Shown here piece after piece: positions 1 to 11,099 of a stretch of 64,000 nt of DNA. The stretch is from the NCBI GenBank assembly GCA_019055375.1, contig JAHQIW010003830.1:62001-126000 (forward strand). Reading direction: 5' to 3'. Position numbers and translations under genes: made by a program. The notes beneath the pieces are model-generated. The model saw nothing but the letters and a program-made list of their open reading frames with translations. It was not told the DNA's origin and did not search any database. The number at the start of each line of letters is the position of its first letter. Position 1 is the first letter of the stretch. The DNA comes from Parelaphostrongylus tenuis (taxonomy: Eukaryota; Nematoda; Chromadorea; Rhabditida; Metastrongylidae).

Positions 1-2447
1 TGATCAGGCCGTCTGTCGTAACAAAATGGGAAATTTCATGTATCCTGTATAAGTTAAGGTCGCGATATGAAAATTACGCCTCGAAGACGGATAAAATGTT
101 TGACAAAACGTAAAAACAGTTATCATTGTTATAAAATAATGTAGTTGTCGTTCGTTGACGTTTTCATTCAACACAATTCCTATAGCTAATAGTCATTTCT
201 ATTCGAAATTCATTTAAACGTTGAAAAAATGATATACATTGCACAAACAGAGTAAGAAAACCGTTTATTTATGCCTTAAATATTATCAACAAACGCAAAA
301 AATGGTAGTTTTCGAGTTTTTCGGCTTCGCATATGATCGGAAACACTTTTCACTACTGTTAATCTTTAGTTACTTATCTCTTTCACTTTTATCTGAAATA
401 GATGGCCGCCCAGAACGAAGCATGCCTTCGAGGACAAAATTGTCTTCTTTGAATCGCTCAAATCATTTGCCCACAGTCGCTTTTGTCGCCGTACCAGCAC
501 CTTCATCCTCATCAATCTCATCAACGGCTTCAGGAGCCGTTAAGTCTTTTCTACAATAGTGGCGAAACAACACATGCAAATCATACTGTTCAATAAGCAT
601 TTTGGAGATGAAATTAATGAATTAAAAATATGCAAAATTATCAATAGAAAACACAATGCTGTCAAAAATGGCTTCCAAAAATTTCCCGGAGTTTTGCTTA
701 GACTAATAAATACTGTCACAGCACCGCTCACCTCACTATTTTTAAACACATTACGGAACTGTAGCGCAACAATTATCTCTATTCTGCTGTACACGCCTGA
801 TCTGTGAGAGTTTAGCATTTTGAACGCTTATGAACGAAAAGCTTATGCTATGTACAGTGGAATATTCTAGATGTGCTTATTGAGTGTTCTCTATGAAATA
901 TTTGCCTGTGAATGAAAAAACTAGATTGTTTTCGTTTCAGAAAATTGGTTTTGAGGGTGCTCTAAAATCAACAAAACCATTTTTGCTAAGTTACATCTCA
1001 TAATTGTTTTCTAGAGTGAAATATTCTCACATTTTTTATGAAGACGTAGTTCGCTGGCTCAATTGATAGGTTGTATTGAGAAGAAATTCGTACTCTAACT
1101 TGTCCACTTTCTCAACCATCGAATTATAAAACATGGAAGTAGAGTTTCTTTCGTATTTTTTTCTTCATTATGTCGCCACATGGGTTCTTTCCGTCACTGT
1201 ATGTCGTACTGCACTTTTTTGTTAAGTTTATCTATATCGTTATAACATTTTTCTGTAAAAAATTACATTGAAATTCCAAGAATTTACAGCTCTTGATTTC
1301 ATCTACCCACCATCAATTACATATCGCAACTTTCTTTGCCGTGTGTAAAGTGTCTTAATGTTCTACTTATCCGCACTTCGGTCAGAACGTCTTTAATTCT
1401 ACTAAAAAATCACTTAGATATAAGTCACTGAAATTAAGAAACAAGTGTTGGAATACAGAAGCGGAGGAAATGAGGGACAGACTAAGCTTGTTTGCTGCTT
1501 CTCGTTAGATTCATATGACCTTTAAGCTGCTATTTTACATACGTTCTGTTCTAGTGGGAGTCCTAAATTTTTTATGCAACAGTCCACAGCAATTTACGTC
1601 TTCAAATGACCATCGTCATTGACAACATTTCTTATCTGTAGTTTTCATAAGAAAACTACATCACTAAAAATCAGTGAACTGTGTGCTTCTCAACTATTCT
1701 TCAATTATTGCAACGTACCGTGCAATTTCCGAGATGACATTGCGTACAGCTACCGCTGCTTCATAAGCTCTATTCAACACAATAAGTTAAGCAAATCATG
1801 CGTGCTTTACTTCACTTTTTGTCCATCTCGTTGTTCTTCGAACAACTCGGGTCAGCCATAAGATATTTCTTCGTTTGATATGAATGTGAAACAAGAAGCA
1901 AATCCGCTTCTGATGGTAATCGGTTTTTTTGGAGACCATCCGAATACCACCAGTTTCTTCTCATAGGTGCTCTCGAAGTTGGCTAACGTTCATTTCGCAA
2001 TGTAAAGGTTAAATTCGATAAAATTATTGTCATTAGCAGCGAAAGGAAGGTGGTGTAGATAGCGAGAATTTGTTGTTACTCTGTTGTCTCACTTCACTTT
2101 TTGCATGATGAAATAATGGGCTGTAAAAAGTTTTGGCAGGAGGTATTACCCTATAAAATCTTTTTCTTTGCGTTGATGATAATGTCATAATGGATTAGAG
2201 AAGTCTGGTTGTGAAGTATTTATTTGGCTCACAAAATATTTGTTTACTGTGTAGAATTGTTTTGGCCGTTTAGAACTTTTATGCCCACTTTTGTCGCAGT
2301 CGAATTGGCGACCTTTTTACCAATAGAGGTGAGAAGATGCTTTTCTGCATTGTCTCATTTCGTTTACTGTCTGTTTGATACCACACTATCATGTGCATTA
2401 CTTCAGACAAAGAACTGTGAGCAGCGCAGTGACGGAAAACTACCTTT
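1..2447. other. AT-rich stretch, no supported gene
   Basis: No exon could be supported here. The upstream exons of the FLVCR-type gene should lie on the plus strand before 2986, but no hydrophobic exon ending in the required phase was found, so they may be further upstream or missed. Short ORFs at 239-559 (+) and 540-818 (-) have no recognisable domain. The lack of frame conservation and the AT-rich codons make them look like chance ORFs. Confidence 0.5.
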
Positions 2448-2640
2448 ATTCTGATAATTACATAATACACATGTTTCGCCCTTGCCACCCTCGTTAGTTG
2501 CACGGTGCCTTTCGTCTTAGCCATTACCTCTTGGGTTAACCAACTCCCGCAAATAGAGGAGACGCGGACGTACTTATCAGGCATATTGAAATTTGAGCAT
2601 GATCTTAAGAGAACACTGTAAACGAACGCTATGATACTCC
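2448..2640 (-). repeat. Family-A repeat, single arm
   Basis: The segment carries the same core as the inverted-repeat arms at 6004-6548 and 19783-20190: a cacatgttt/cacgtgttt block, a block around cctcgttag, then gtgcctttcgtcttagcca. Only one arm was recognised, so this looks like a solo or truncated copy. The ORF at 2279-2584 (-) is the translation of this repeat and is not treated as a gene. Confidence 0.55.
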
Positions 2641-2985
2641 TACACTCGTTCTAACTCCGGGCCTGTCTAAGCAGCTTTCTCATCCTTCCGAAGTCGAGAA
2701 GTCGGCCGAGGAGTTGCTTGAATATCCTCGTTCCGCTTTAGAAATGGTAGGCAACTGCTTCTTATGAAAACTTAGAAGCAACCTACACGGCTGTGTCATG
2801 AATCAAAAAAAAATTCCACTCGATGAACATTCAGCGATATTCATCCAAATAAAATATTGTTGAGCAACGACCAAACCCACACGAAAAATTGGAGAACATC
2901 TTTAGAATGAGGGTCTAAGGAAGAGAAAATGTGACAGGTGCCTGTTTAACTAAAACTTTGCCACCGTTCTGTGAACACTTTCCAG

Positions 2986-4438
2986 ATTGATCATTCTGCT
3001 CGATTACTTGTTATCGGCTCTTGGAATGCTGGCATTCACTCTCACGTTGGATCTCGGATCGTTGTTTATTGTCTTCGCAATAGCCTTTATATTGGGGTAG
3101 GCTGAGTTATCACGATCATTTCCCAACACTATTCAACATCAATTTGATACCATTTCAGCTTTTTCATGACTGGTTATCTTGCTCTTGGTTTCGAATTTGC
3201 CGCTGAAATCACATTTCCAGCTGCTGAAGGCACTACCAGCGGATTATTGAATTGCAGCGCTCAAGTAAGGTTTCATAAAAGCACTCAATGAATTATTCGC
3301 CATTTATTTTTCGTCAAAAAGAGTGCATTTGGCGCAATGGTCAGAGATGCTATCGGCACACATGGTCGATCAGTCGATAGTCGATAGTACGATCTCGTAC
3401 TCAAGGCTCATCAAGCCCTCTATCTCTTCGAGGTCCGTGAATTGCCACCAGACTTGTCTGGGGGTTGTAGCATGACTCAATACATCGGTAGACCACCGCG
3501 GGTCATTGCAGAAACCAAATGTGCACTCAATCACCTCAAACGATGTTAGATGAAGATCAGCGCATGGCGCATTCCTCGTGATTGATCAACGCCAAGAGCT
3601 ATATCCTTTTTATCATCCGTTTGAAACTTTATTGAAAAAAGAAAACATTACTGCAAATCTCCGGACAGCCTTACGTTTATTTTCTAACGAGTCAAGAGAA
3701 CATCATTTAGCTGATTTACTATGTGTTTTGGGTTATTCCAGAAGAAAATTCGCTTTTACTTAGATGAGAATCATTCAATCGCTCCAACCATTCACCAATT
3801 CAGATTTTCGGTATCGCTTTGACCATAGCGATGGGTTCTGTGATGCATGGAGTTAGCACCTTTGCCTGTAACATCAGTATGACCGTTGCACTTCTGATAG
3901 GCACGGGTCTCACAGGTACTGCTAGAGAAGCGATGTTGGTTTTTTTTTCTTTCTAAACCCTAGTGACATTGGCAAACTGGCGCCCTATTAGTGGCAATGT
4001 GTAGTTTCTTTCTTTCAGCCGTTTTTTTTTCCTGTGGTCATTATTATAGGTTAGATCTAAAACTTTACCAGAGAAGAGAAAAAAGGATACTTCGCTATCA
4101 CACGTCAGCTATCTGAGGATGATTTTCAGTTTTATTTTTGATTGGTTTTGCCTCATGTAACACCGAATAACTTAGACAGTGCTAGTCTAGAAAACGATTC
4201 GTTCCATTAGCATAATGTAGACCTCAACCTCTACGGTGATACTTTGGAAATCGTTTGAAATTTCAGCTTTGATTAGGGAAGATCAAAAGCGTCAGCAAGC
4301 ACACAAGAGCAATCGTCCTCCTGTAAGTATTTTTCATAATCTTTTTCAAGATTGTCACTACTTTTGGTTATTCCCACCTGTCTTCTTCTCTGATTTTAGA
4401 CATCGGCAACTCAGCTCACCACCCTCACGTGTGATTAA
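2986..4438 (+). CDS. FLVCR-type MFS transporter, C-terminal part (5' incomplete)
   Basis: Five exons join in phase: 2986-3096, 3159-3264, 3804-3915, 4267-4322 and 4400-4438 (stop TAA). Together they give about 140 residues: hydrophobic helices, then a short polar tail. The diagnostic block [19 protein letters not shown], with the following [12 protein letters not shown], resembles the late-helix signature of the FLVCR1/FLVCR2 group of the major facilitator superfamily (haem export/import; choline and ethanolamine transport in recent work). The charged segment [11 protein letters not shown] follows the last helix, as in the family. Family members have 12 helices and about 500 residues, so roughly the N-terminal two thirds is missing from the model. 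A SINE (3329-3605) sits in the second intron. The function is known for the family; the substrate in this organism is an inference. Confidence 0.85.
3329..3605 (+). repeat. tRNA-derived SINE copy in FLVCR intron
   Basis: The element begins with a polymerase-III box-A-like tggcgcaatggtcagag. About 50 bases on it has a box-B-like gtacgatctcgtac. Its 3' part (catgactcaatacatcggtag, then gattgatcaacgccaagagct) is shared with the copies at 28250-28562, 44170-44455 and 57276-57555. It lies wholly inside an intron, on the sense strand of the host gene. Confidence 0.7.
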
Positions 4439-5067
4439 GAAAAGAAAACGAACGATTTGACGAAATCACATAAACGTGATGTCGTATCGGCATAATTTCT
4501 AATCACTTTTAAAATACTCACCTGACGACTATTAGTAATCTCTTAACATCTAAATGCAATAATCGCTATTTTACTCGGTTAGGAGATCTTTAAGCTCACC
4601 CACTGTCTATTGCCAATTATCTGGTTTTCTCAATGTTAATAGCCTTCTTAATCATTTTGAGTTTGTCACGAGTAGGTATGATCCGGTGTTAGCAATGCTA
4701 TGGCTTCATCAAACACTTTACTACAGATCTTTCTCGAAAATACTTTAAGTTCTAGCACACTATCATTTAGATTTTTTTACTAGAGATTTTGCTCACAGGT
4801 CCAGAATATCGGTTTGAAGTGTATCCAGTGGAGAGTTTGTTGATGTGGAAAATTACTAGCCAGACTTATCCGGGTTAGCAAATCTCGCAGACTCTAAACT
4901 AATGAATGCATATTCTCACCGGTTTTGTCACTCAACATTGATCTTTTTCTATTCATTCAGTAGTGTTAGGTAGTTGTTAGGTGTTCCTTTTCATCAGTGT
5001 TCTTGTTTTGTCCATTATTGTCCCTGTTTGAATACTGTCCATATCGGCCATATCGCCGGGTAGCTGC

Positions 5068-5073
5068 AATAAA
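5068..5073 (+). terminator. Possible poly(A) signal, FLVCR gene
   Basis: A canonical AATAAA lies about 630 bases after the TAA at 4436-4438. It is the first one noted downstream. No cleavage site can be seen from sequence alone. Confidence 0.3.
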
Positions 5074-5690
5074 AATGCTAGATTCACCTATCCTAGCACA
5101 AGAACAATATAAATTTAAGAAATCTTACGCGGAAACAGAATGGTTGCCAACAGAGTTATGATAGTAGAAAAGAAAAAGAGAAATTAAACGACGTATGGCA
5201 AGTTATAGCGTTTTAGAAGGCTCGATTCTGTCTTTTCTTTACGACGCTTCTTACGTTTATAAGTTACACCACTTTTTTAAACAATGATTTTTTTAGATGA
5301 AGTAGTTTGTAAATGGAATGGCTTAAAATGTTCCAATTATCAATTTCTCAGTCAGTCCATTAATTTTTGAGCCTAACTTGTTCACTTTCACAGCATTTTA
5401 TAAGTGCGCGTTCCAGATAATTTTAATCGACTACTTTGTTAAAATTTTTCCAATCTAGCATTCCGCTACCGAAAGATTCCTCCGGGCTTCGCTAATTATC
5501 TGATTATGCATATAGCTTTCATCTATTCCACTGATTCTATACGTCATGTTGGGTATCACAATGTGGTAAATGAGTGATACTGTCACTTCTAAATTTACTG
5601 TGGCTCGCGAATCATGCATGAAGCTATGAAATCTCGGAAATTAAAGTATAATAGGAATACACAAAATCCTATTTGTCTTTGTTGCAGAAT

Positions 5691-5839
5691 TCACACTCGC
5701 TGCCGTACAGCCTGAAAGCACCACGTACAGCACCTCGTACACTGACAGCATTTTTTGCGGCTTGTTCAGAAATTACACTTGATAATCTAAACATTATCCA
5801 CGGAGATCACTATTTGCATCTAATTCAATTGTGCTAGAG
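5691..5839 (+). CDS. Possible alternative terminal exon
   Basis: A good acceptor (tttgttgcag) is followed by about 50 open codons ending in TAG. The composition is coding-like: NSHSLPYSLKAPRTAPR, then a short hydrophobic patch. The segment starts in phase 0, matching the phase-0 donor after CCT at 4322 of the FLVCR gene, so it could replace exon 4400-4438 as the C-terminus. It could equally be chance, because no conserved residues were recognised. Confidence 0.25.
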
Positions 5840-6003
5840 ACGAATGCTTTTAAACGGTTCTCCGTAACCCATAGCAAATTTGGTGGCTGGATTAGCCGAT
5901 CAAATTGTTCGTCAATGTTGTAGATAGCGTCATCATTCTGAAAGTCGGTTGAAGAAAAGACTAAATTTCTTCTGCTTTCGCTTGTAATTCCTGAATCTGA
6001 TAA

Positions 6004-6548
6004 TGTATTTTAAGCCTTTCATGTGGTGTGTTATGAACACTTATACAGTGCTATACACGTGTGTCGGCCTTGCGTAGCCTCATCAGTAGCACAGTGCCTT
6101 TCGTCTTAGCCAATCCTCTCTGGGAAAGCCCAACCCCCTTCCATGGAGGATGCGCTGACGCACTATTTACGCGCACCACCGAGTGAAAATATCGCTGAAT
6201 GGGCAGTGTTGTACACTCGACTGCCCTTGGCTGGTTTTTCAAATATATAATACTCATAACGGATCACATACATGGCTCAAAAATAACTGTAAGGCATCTC
6301 GAAATTTGAGCACGATTCTAGCGAATAACAATAGAGTGCACAACACTACCCATTCAGTGATAGTGTCACTAAAGCGCGTGTAAATAGTACGTCAGTTCCT
6401 TCTCTATGTAAAGGGGTTGGGCACCCCCTGAGAGGATTGGCTAAGACAAAGAGCATTGTGCTGCTGATGAGATGATGCTAGGCCGAAACACGTGTATAGC
6501 ACTGTATAAGTGTTCACAACAGACCACATGCATGGCTCAAAAATACCT
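6004..6548. mobile_element. Family-A palindromic MITE
   Basis: Left and right ends are reverse complements over roughly 200 bases with scattered mismatches. Each arm contains gaacacttatacagtgc and tatacacgtg followed by a catcagtag/gtgctgctgatgag block and a cttagccaatcctctc block. A further copy of the end motif (acatggctcaaaaata) lies internally near 6270, so the element may be compound. No transposase was seen. The ORF at 6051-6257 (-) is repeat-derived. Confidence 0.7.
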
Positions 6549-8970
6549 AAAAGTCATAAATAACAATTTTTAATGAGTCTGATTAATCAATCTACTGAGG
6601 GTCGAGGGGTAAAATGGCAGACTATACAGTGTATCAAATAGCAAAGTGATTCGATCCCCTCCTCCAACACTTGCAATCGATCAAGTGAACGCCTTCTAAC
6701 GCCTTATCTCAACTACCTTTGAAAGTGCAGAGAGATTTGTCTTGATCAGCAATCTACGACATTCCAATAAAGAAAAGTAAATCCTCAAACACCACTTGAA
6801 ACAGCACGTGAAATACTCGAAGAACTATGAGGAGGATCAGTTCTAGTAAACGAATCGAATGCAAGAAGTGCTGGGATCTGCCCAGTTAATTGTATCCACG
6901 CGTCATGTATAACAAAATGAATGTGTTGACTCATTAGATCAGAGTTGACTTTTGTTTTTTCATTTTTACTTTTTTATCTTCATTTTTGCATTTCTATCCA
7001 ATACAAATTTTATTGTTATTTAAATTTCATTTTGTAAAATTCACATTTGGATTAATTAATACATTCAGAAAGTGCATAAAATGAGATTTGCACTGATATA
7101 GAGTACAGCATCCAAAAACGGTCGCTTGCGTAAACATATACGAGAAAAATTGAATTAGACATCTGACATCACCTTGAGGACAACGCGATTCAACACATAC
7201 GACAGGTCAACAGATCTCTTTCATAAACGAATGGCAAGCTGCTTCATCGATAAGCCATTGAGAACTTCCACTCATTGCAGAAAATTGAGGAACGAAAAAA
7301 GAACGATACTGAGTGAGCGAAGAGCGAGTCTGGCTAAAGTGAAGAAAGTTTATCAACCAGCAGAAAGACGAAATGAACGCTCTGTTGAACCTCAGTGAAT
7401 CTGCACAATTTTGGTGGCTGGTTTCTCTGTAGACTTCTAATTTGACTCATGCCATCTGATTCTACTCATCCAAGACGCCATGTATCTCTAAAGATGCGCT
7501 ATTATTTACTATATTAAGGTCTTCCCACGCTACACAAAAAATGTTTACTAAACAATAAACGTCAATCGATAACCCTAATCTTGGTTATTTCAGCAATATG
7601 CTTGTATTCTGAAAACGTATTCATACTGCGCTGTAGCAGCGAGAATAAAATTCGTACAAGCATGAAGAGCACTTTTTGCTTGCATAGGGTCTGTGGATGG
7701 AAGTTTTTCAAATTTCGATAGTGGTTTGATAGTACAGATGCCAGTCGTTTCAAAACCAGGCTTGGTTTCTGAAAATCTACAAATATCTCCACAGAACGCT
7801 AAAAGAGCGATTAAAAATCACGACTCCTACTTGGAACAATCAACCCGTTGCTTGAACTTCGTAAGGCTTCATTAGGCATTGTAAATTGTAAGTGAAAGTT
7901 AGTACATTGAGAACGATAAAATAAATTCTTTCATACAGTTCAAATACGAAAGGCCAGAACATTCAAGTGGAATGATTTTTGATTAAATAATGAAAATCGT
8001 ATGTCGCGATTTGCGCTACGCGAAGTGATTTCAACTGTCGCACGGAAGGGGAGAGATCTTCGTCAAACACTCAGAATGTCACCGTTTAGAGAATAATAAG
8101 CTGGGGAAAAGTTTTGAGAAAATGCTTCTAAAACATTTATCTATGAACCTCTTTCACCAGAACAAAGACGAAACTAGTAGTCAAAGTACTCTCCTTCAAC
8201 TTCAAGAACTTTCTGCCACTTCCCCACTTCTCCTTTTTCCAAGTGTGTCTTCGCCCCAGACCAGATTGATACATTCACTTGCCATCGTTGCATTTGAACC
8301 CAACAGCCATTCATGCATCATCAACAACCTAATTTGCTCGCTTGTTAACTCCATCTTTAGATAAGTTGATAAATTCTATACCAATTAACGCGGGAGAAGA
8401 CGGGCTTCAAATGAGCCCAAGAACACAAAAAAATGGCCGACACTCAAAAAAGTTACAAGCAATTTTCCAGAACTTTTTTCCCAACCTATTATTTTAGATT
8501 TTTTCCCGAAGCTCTGACACCTTACGATATTCTCTACGACCATTTGCTTTTGATGTAAATATCACCGGATGCAAAGCATAAATTTTTTTTTCGTTCTAAG
8601 AAATTTTATTGGAAATTAAATTTTGCTTCACACTGATCGTTTTTGAAGCCATCGAACAAGTACCAAAACTCTGCTGAAAAGCAATCTACATACTTTAGTC
8701 GAGCAAAAATTGCTGACAGATCGTAGAACATGATCTTATTTTCGTTGGTACTCCGCAGAAAGAAGGGCTTTCTAGAAGATAATCACAGTCGTGAAATTTA
8801 TGAGATTTACGCTATCGCGTGATTCTAGAAGTCTAAGGGAGATGCAAAAAAGGCCCCTCTCAAACGAACTGTTTGGAAATACGATGATTTGTGGCGCTGC
8901 ACGCAGCGGGATCACTCAGCAAGTGAAACACCATTCTTATGGTCACCAAAGGTTGTTTGCTTCTTAGTTA
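6549..8970. other. Gene-free AT-rich stretch with palindrome-family fragments
   Basis: No gene was supported. 7560-7870 and about 8540-8830 resemble the family-C repeat best seen at 25080-26150, sharing a ctgcgctgtagcagcg-type core and tcgata motifs. The 74-codon ORF at 7174-7398 is Arg/Lys-rich with no recognisable domain and no splice context. Confidence 0.4.
7560..7870. repeat. Family-C repeat fragment
   Basis: The segment contains ctgcgctgtagcagcgag, preceded by a tcaatcgataaccctaatctt block and followed by a region rich in tcgat motifs. This is the same order as in the units at 25250-25740. The match is approximate and the boundaries are uncertain. Confidence 0.4.
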
Positions 8971-9513
8971 ATGGTAGAATATGATAGTGGAGACCTCAGG
9001 GAGGATATGGGTAATTTGAACAAAGCCAATGCTTCCTTCCGCATATTCAAAGGGGAAGATGCTCACGAAAAGCCGTATCTCGATCTGTTATTGAACACTT
9101 CCATACTATCTCATTTGCCGTATTTCAGTTATATTTATCTTTTAATTGTTATGGTCGCCGCTTGCAATTTACCACGTGAACTCTCCCTTGTAGGAAACAT
9201 ACGAAGCTCACACTCCGTTATGACACCAGTCCGGACGACATCGCCCAGACCCCACGCGTCTATCCTGCTCCCTTCCGGGACATACCCCGGAAAGGCGATG
9301 CAAACAAAACTTCACGGCATGGAAATTGGCGGCGCCTCAGGCTTGGCGATAACGCCAGCAAAAGCGCGCATCCATCCTAGCCTCCCCGAACTAAGCACCG
9401 TCCATGAGATGCGTAGGAGATCTTGCATCGTATCTCACGCGGGTTTGTGTTTCTGCTTTACCACAAATGTTTGGTGGATAATCCAACACGGACGTACACA
9501 TAGACGTGTATAA
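8971..9513 (+). CDS. Longest open frame (180 codons), probably repeat-derived
   Basis: This is the longest ATG-to-stop frame noticed in the window. Residues around 45-65 form one hydrophobic stretch. The second half (about 9220-9440) is distinctly GC-richer than its surroundings and reads as Pro/Ser/Gly-rich sequence. No domain was recognised. It ends against an (AT)n tract and a mariner remnant, and the compositional jump inside the ORF points to an inserted repeat rather than a cellular gene. An expressed single-exon gene cannot be excluded. Confidence 0.2.
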   Translation: MVEYDSGDLREDMGNLNKANASFRIFKGEDAHEKPYLDLLLNTSILSHLPYFSYIYLLIVMVAACNLPRELSLVGNIRSSHSVMTPVRTTSPRPHASILLPSGTYPGKAMQTKLHGMEIGGASGLAITPAKARIHPSLPELSTVHEMRRRSCIVSHAGLCFCFTTNVWWIIQHGRTHRRV

Positions 9514-9576
9514 TCATTTACATTCATTGTACATGCATATGAGGTTGAGGCAATGGTGACTATCATCCGCTGAAAA

Positions 9577-9578
<2 letters not shown>

Positions 9579-9638
<60 letters not shown>

Positions 9639-9642
9639 ATAA
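9579..9642. repeat. (AT)n microsatellite
   Basis: About 64 bases of nearly pure AT dinucleotide with two phase slips. It lies directly beside the 3' end of a mariner remnant. Confidence 0.95.
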
Positions 9643-9664
9643 AGTTAATTAAAGACAACAATAA

Positions 9665-10060
9665 TCATTCTTCAAAATAAAGACCACCGCTATCCACGAT
9701 CTTCTGCCAACGATTTGCAATTTTATGAATTTGCTCGAAATATTATTCTTAGGGCTCTGGCGCAACGAAACTCCTGACATGCCTTTTTAGCTTAATCAAA
9801 TGTCTCGAATCGGCGTTCACACAGTAAATGTTCCATTGAACGAAAAAGAACAAATCGGACGGCGCAACATATGGACTATAAGCTGGATGCGGCAAGACCT
9901 CGACTCTCTCCAGTTCATCACACTTTCTTTAGTCTTCTTTGCAGTGTTAGGTTTATCATTGTTTTGCCTACCGGTGTTGACTTTCGACGAATTAATGTCG
10001 GGTGCTTTTCCCTCAACGTCGCGTTGCCGTGGAGTGTTTTATGGAGATATTTCTAAGATA
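9665..10060 (-). pseudogene. mariner-type transposase remnant, C-terminal half
   Basis: Read on the minus strand, successive frames give a VEVLPHPAYSPYVAPSD block, then RRFETF, then FEQIHKIANRWQKIVDSG and a terminal LYFEE stop at 9665-9667. These match the order of the C-terminal catalytic part of mariner transposases: the LPHPPYSPDLAPSD block with its third acidic residue, and the terminal RWQKCIDxxGxYF block. The frame changes at least twice and one internal stop is present, so it is dead. The N-terminal half and the inverted repeats were not found. Confidence 0.75.
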
Positions 10061-10769
10061 TTCCTATGGATTTACAATAACCGATACTATGTGGAACAAA
10101 AATAAAATTTGGATTTTTCGTCGATGTTGAAAATCTTTTCATCAACCGAGTTTTTCACAAATAATAATTGAATATTATAACTGAATTTTTGAGACACGGA
10201 CTCAACGCTCACTGCCCTTCACAAAATTTAACTCATCTCAACATTGTTCCGTTGCCTTGCAGTCTATAAAGGTTGTCAAATGCAAATATGGGTTTGGCTA
10301 CATTCTGAACACCTACTACCCTTTCTCCTTGTTAACAAGATAATTATTGGCGCAAGTGTTTATCTTTGGAATCCTGAAATAGTTGAGTATTGCCATTCGT
10401 CAGTAATCACCAGTTGTAGCCAGCCGCCGTGATGGATCGCAGGGAAGTTTGTTGCCCTGAGACTCGATTTCTTCCAGAAAAGACAACGATTTCTGATAGG
10501 ACAATGAATTGTGTAATCAGTGGACCAACCTTTCTAAGACGATGTAAAAAGACAAGTGAGCTTGTCGTCCGCATGGTTGAAAGGATTATCTGGGTGGGGT
10601 GCCGAATCACGATTTACATCTGGCCGATTTATTTCTCAACTCAATCTTTTCAGAATAGAAAAATTGTAATTGTGTGACAATCTTCCTAATTTGTTATCGA
10701 AAATTCTGCAGAGTAAAAAGCTCAGATTATTGTAAGTGAAACAAAATCATATAGAGTGAACAAAGAATA

Positions 10770-10935
10770 AGACTTGGCGTTGCTTAATCGCTAAAGAATG
10801 CGCCAATTATCTAACTTCATTGAGCATCACAGAGGTGATTTGATGCATACTCAGTCTCAATGGTTTGGTGTGAGTTCCTGATGTATCAAGGCAGTGCTGC
10901 TATCTTCTCAGGTAAGTCTATTCTTATTAGGTGAC
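10770..10935 (-). repeat. SINE 3'-end fragment
   Basis: On the minus strand this gives a cagcactgccttgatacatcagg block. It is followed by a caaatcacctctgtgatg block and an aagcaacgccaag block, the order found in the tails of the full SINEs at 28250-28562 and 36995-37262. The tRNA-like head is absent. It abuts a family-A arm (10960-11095). Confidence 0.5.
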
Positions 10936-10959
10936 TTGTAAAAAGATATACCCTCCTAC

Positions 10960-11095
10960 AAAGAATCAGCTGAACCAAAAAGCACCGAACTACTGATGAG
11001 TCTGGAGAGGCGAAAAGGCCTGTCCAGTATTGTACAAGTGCCATACCAGATCTTATAAAAGGCTCAAAACATGTTATCATATTATCAGATCTATG
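10960..11095. repeat. Family-A repeat arm
   Basis: Its reverse complement contains gataacatgttttgagcc, tggcacttgtacaa and a ctcatcagtagttcggtgc block, corresponding to the arms at 6004-6548 and 13965-14305. Only one arm is present. Confidence 0.5.
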
Positions 11096-11099
11096 AAGG

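Larger units (their letters stand above)
4439..6003. other. 3' flank of FLVCR gene
   Basis: No independent gene was supported. The stretch holds a polyadenylation-like AATAAA at 5068-5073 and an exon-like segment at 5691-5839, listed separately. The remainder is AT-rich with no exon seen. Confidence 0.4.
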
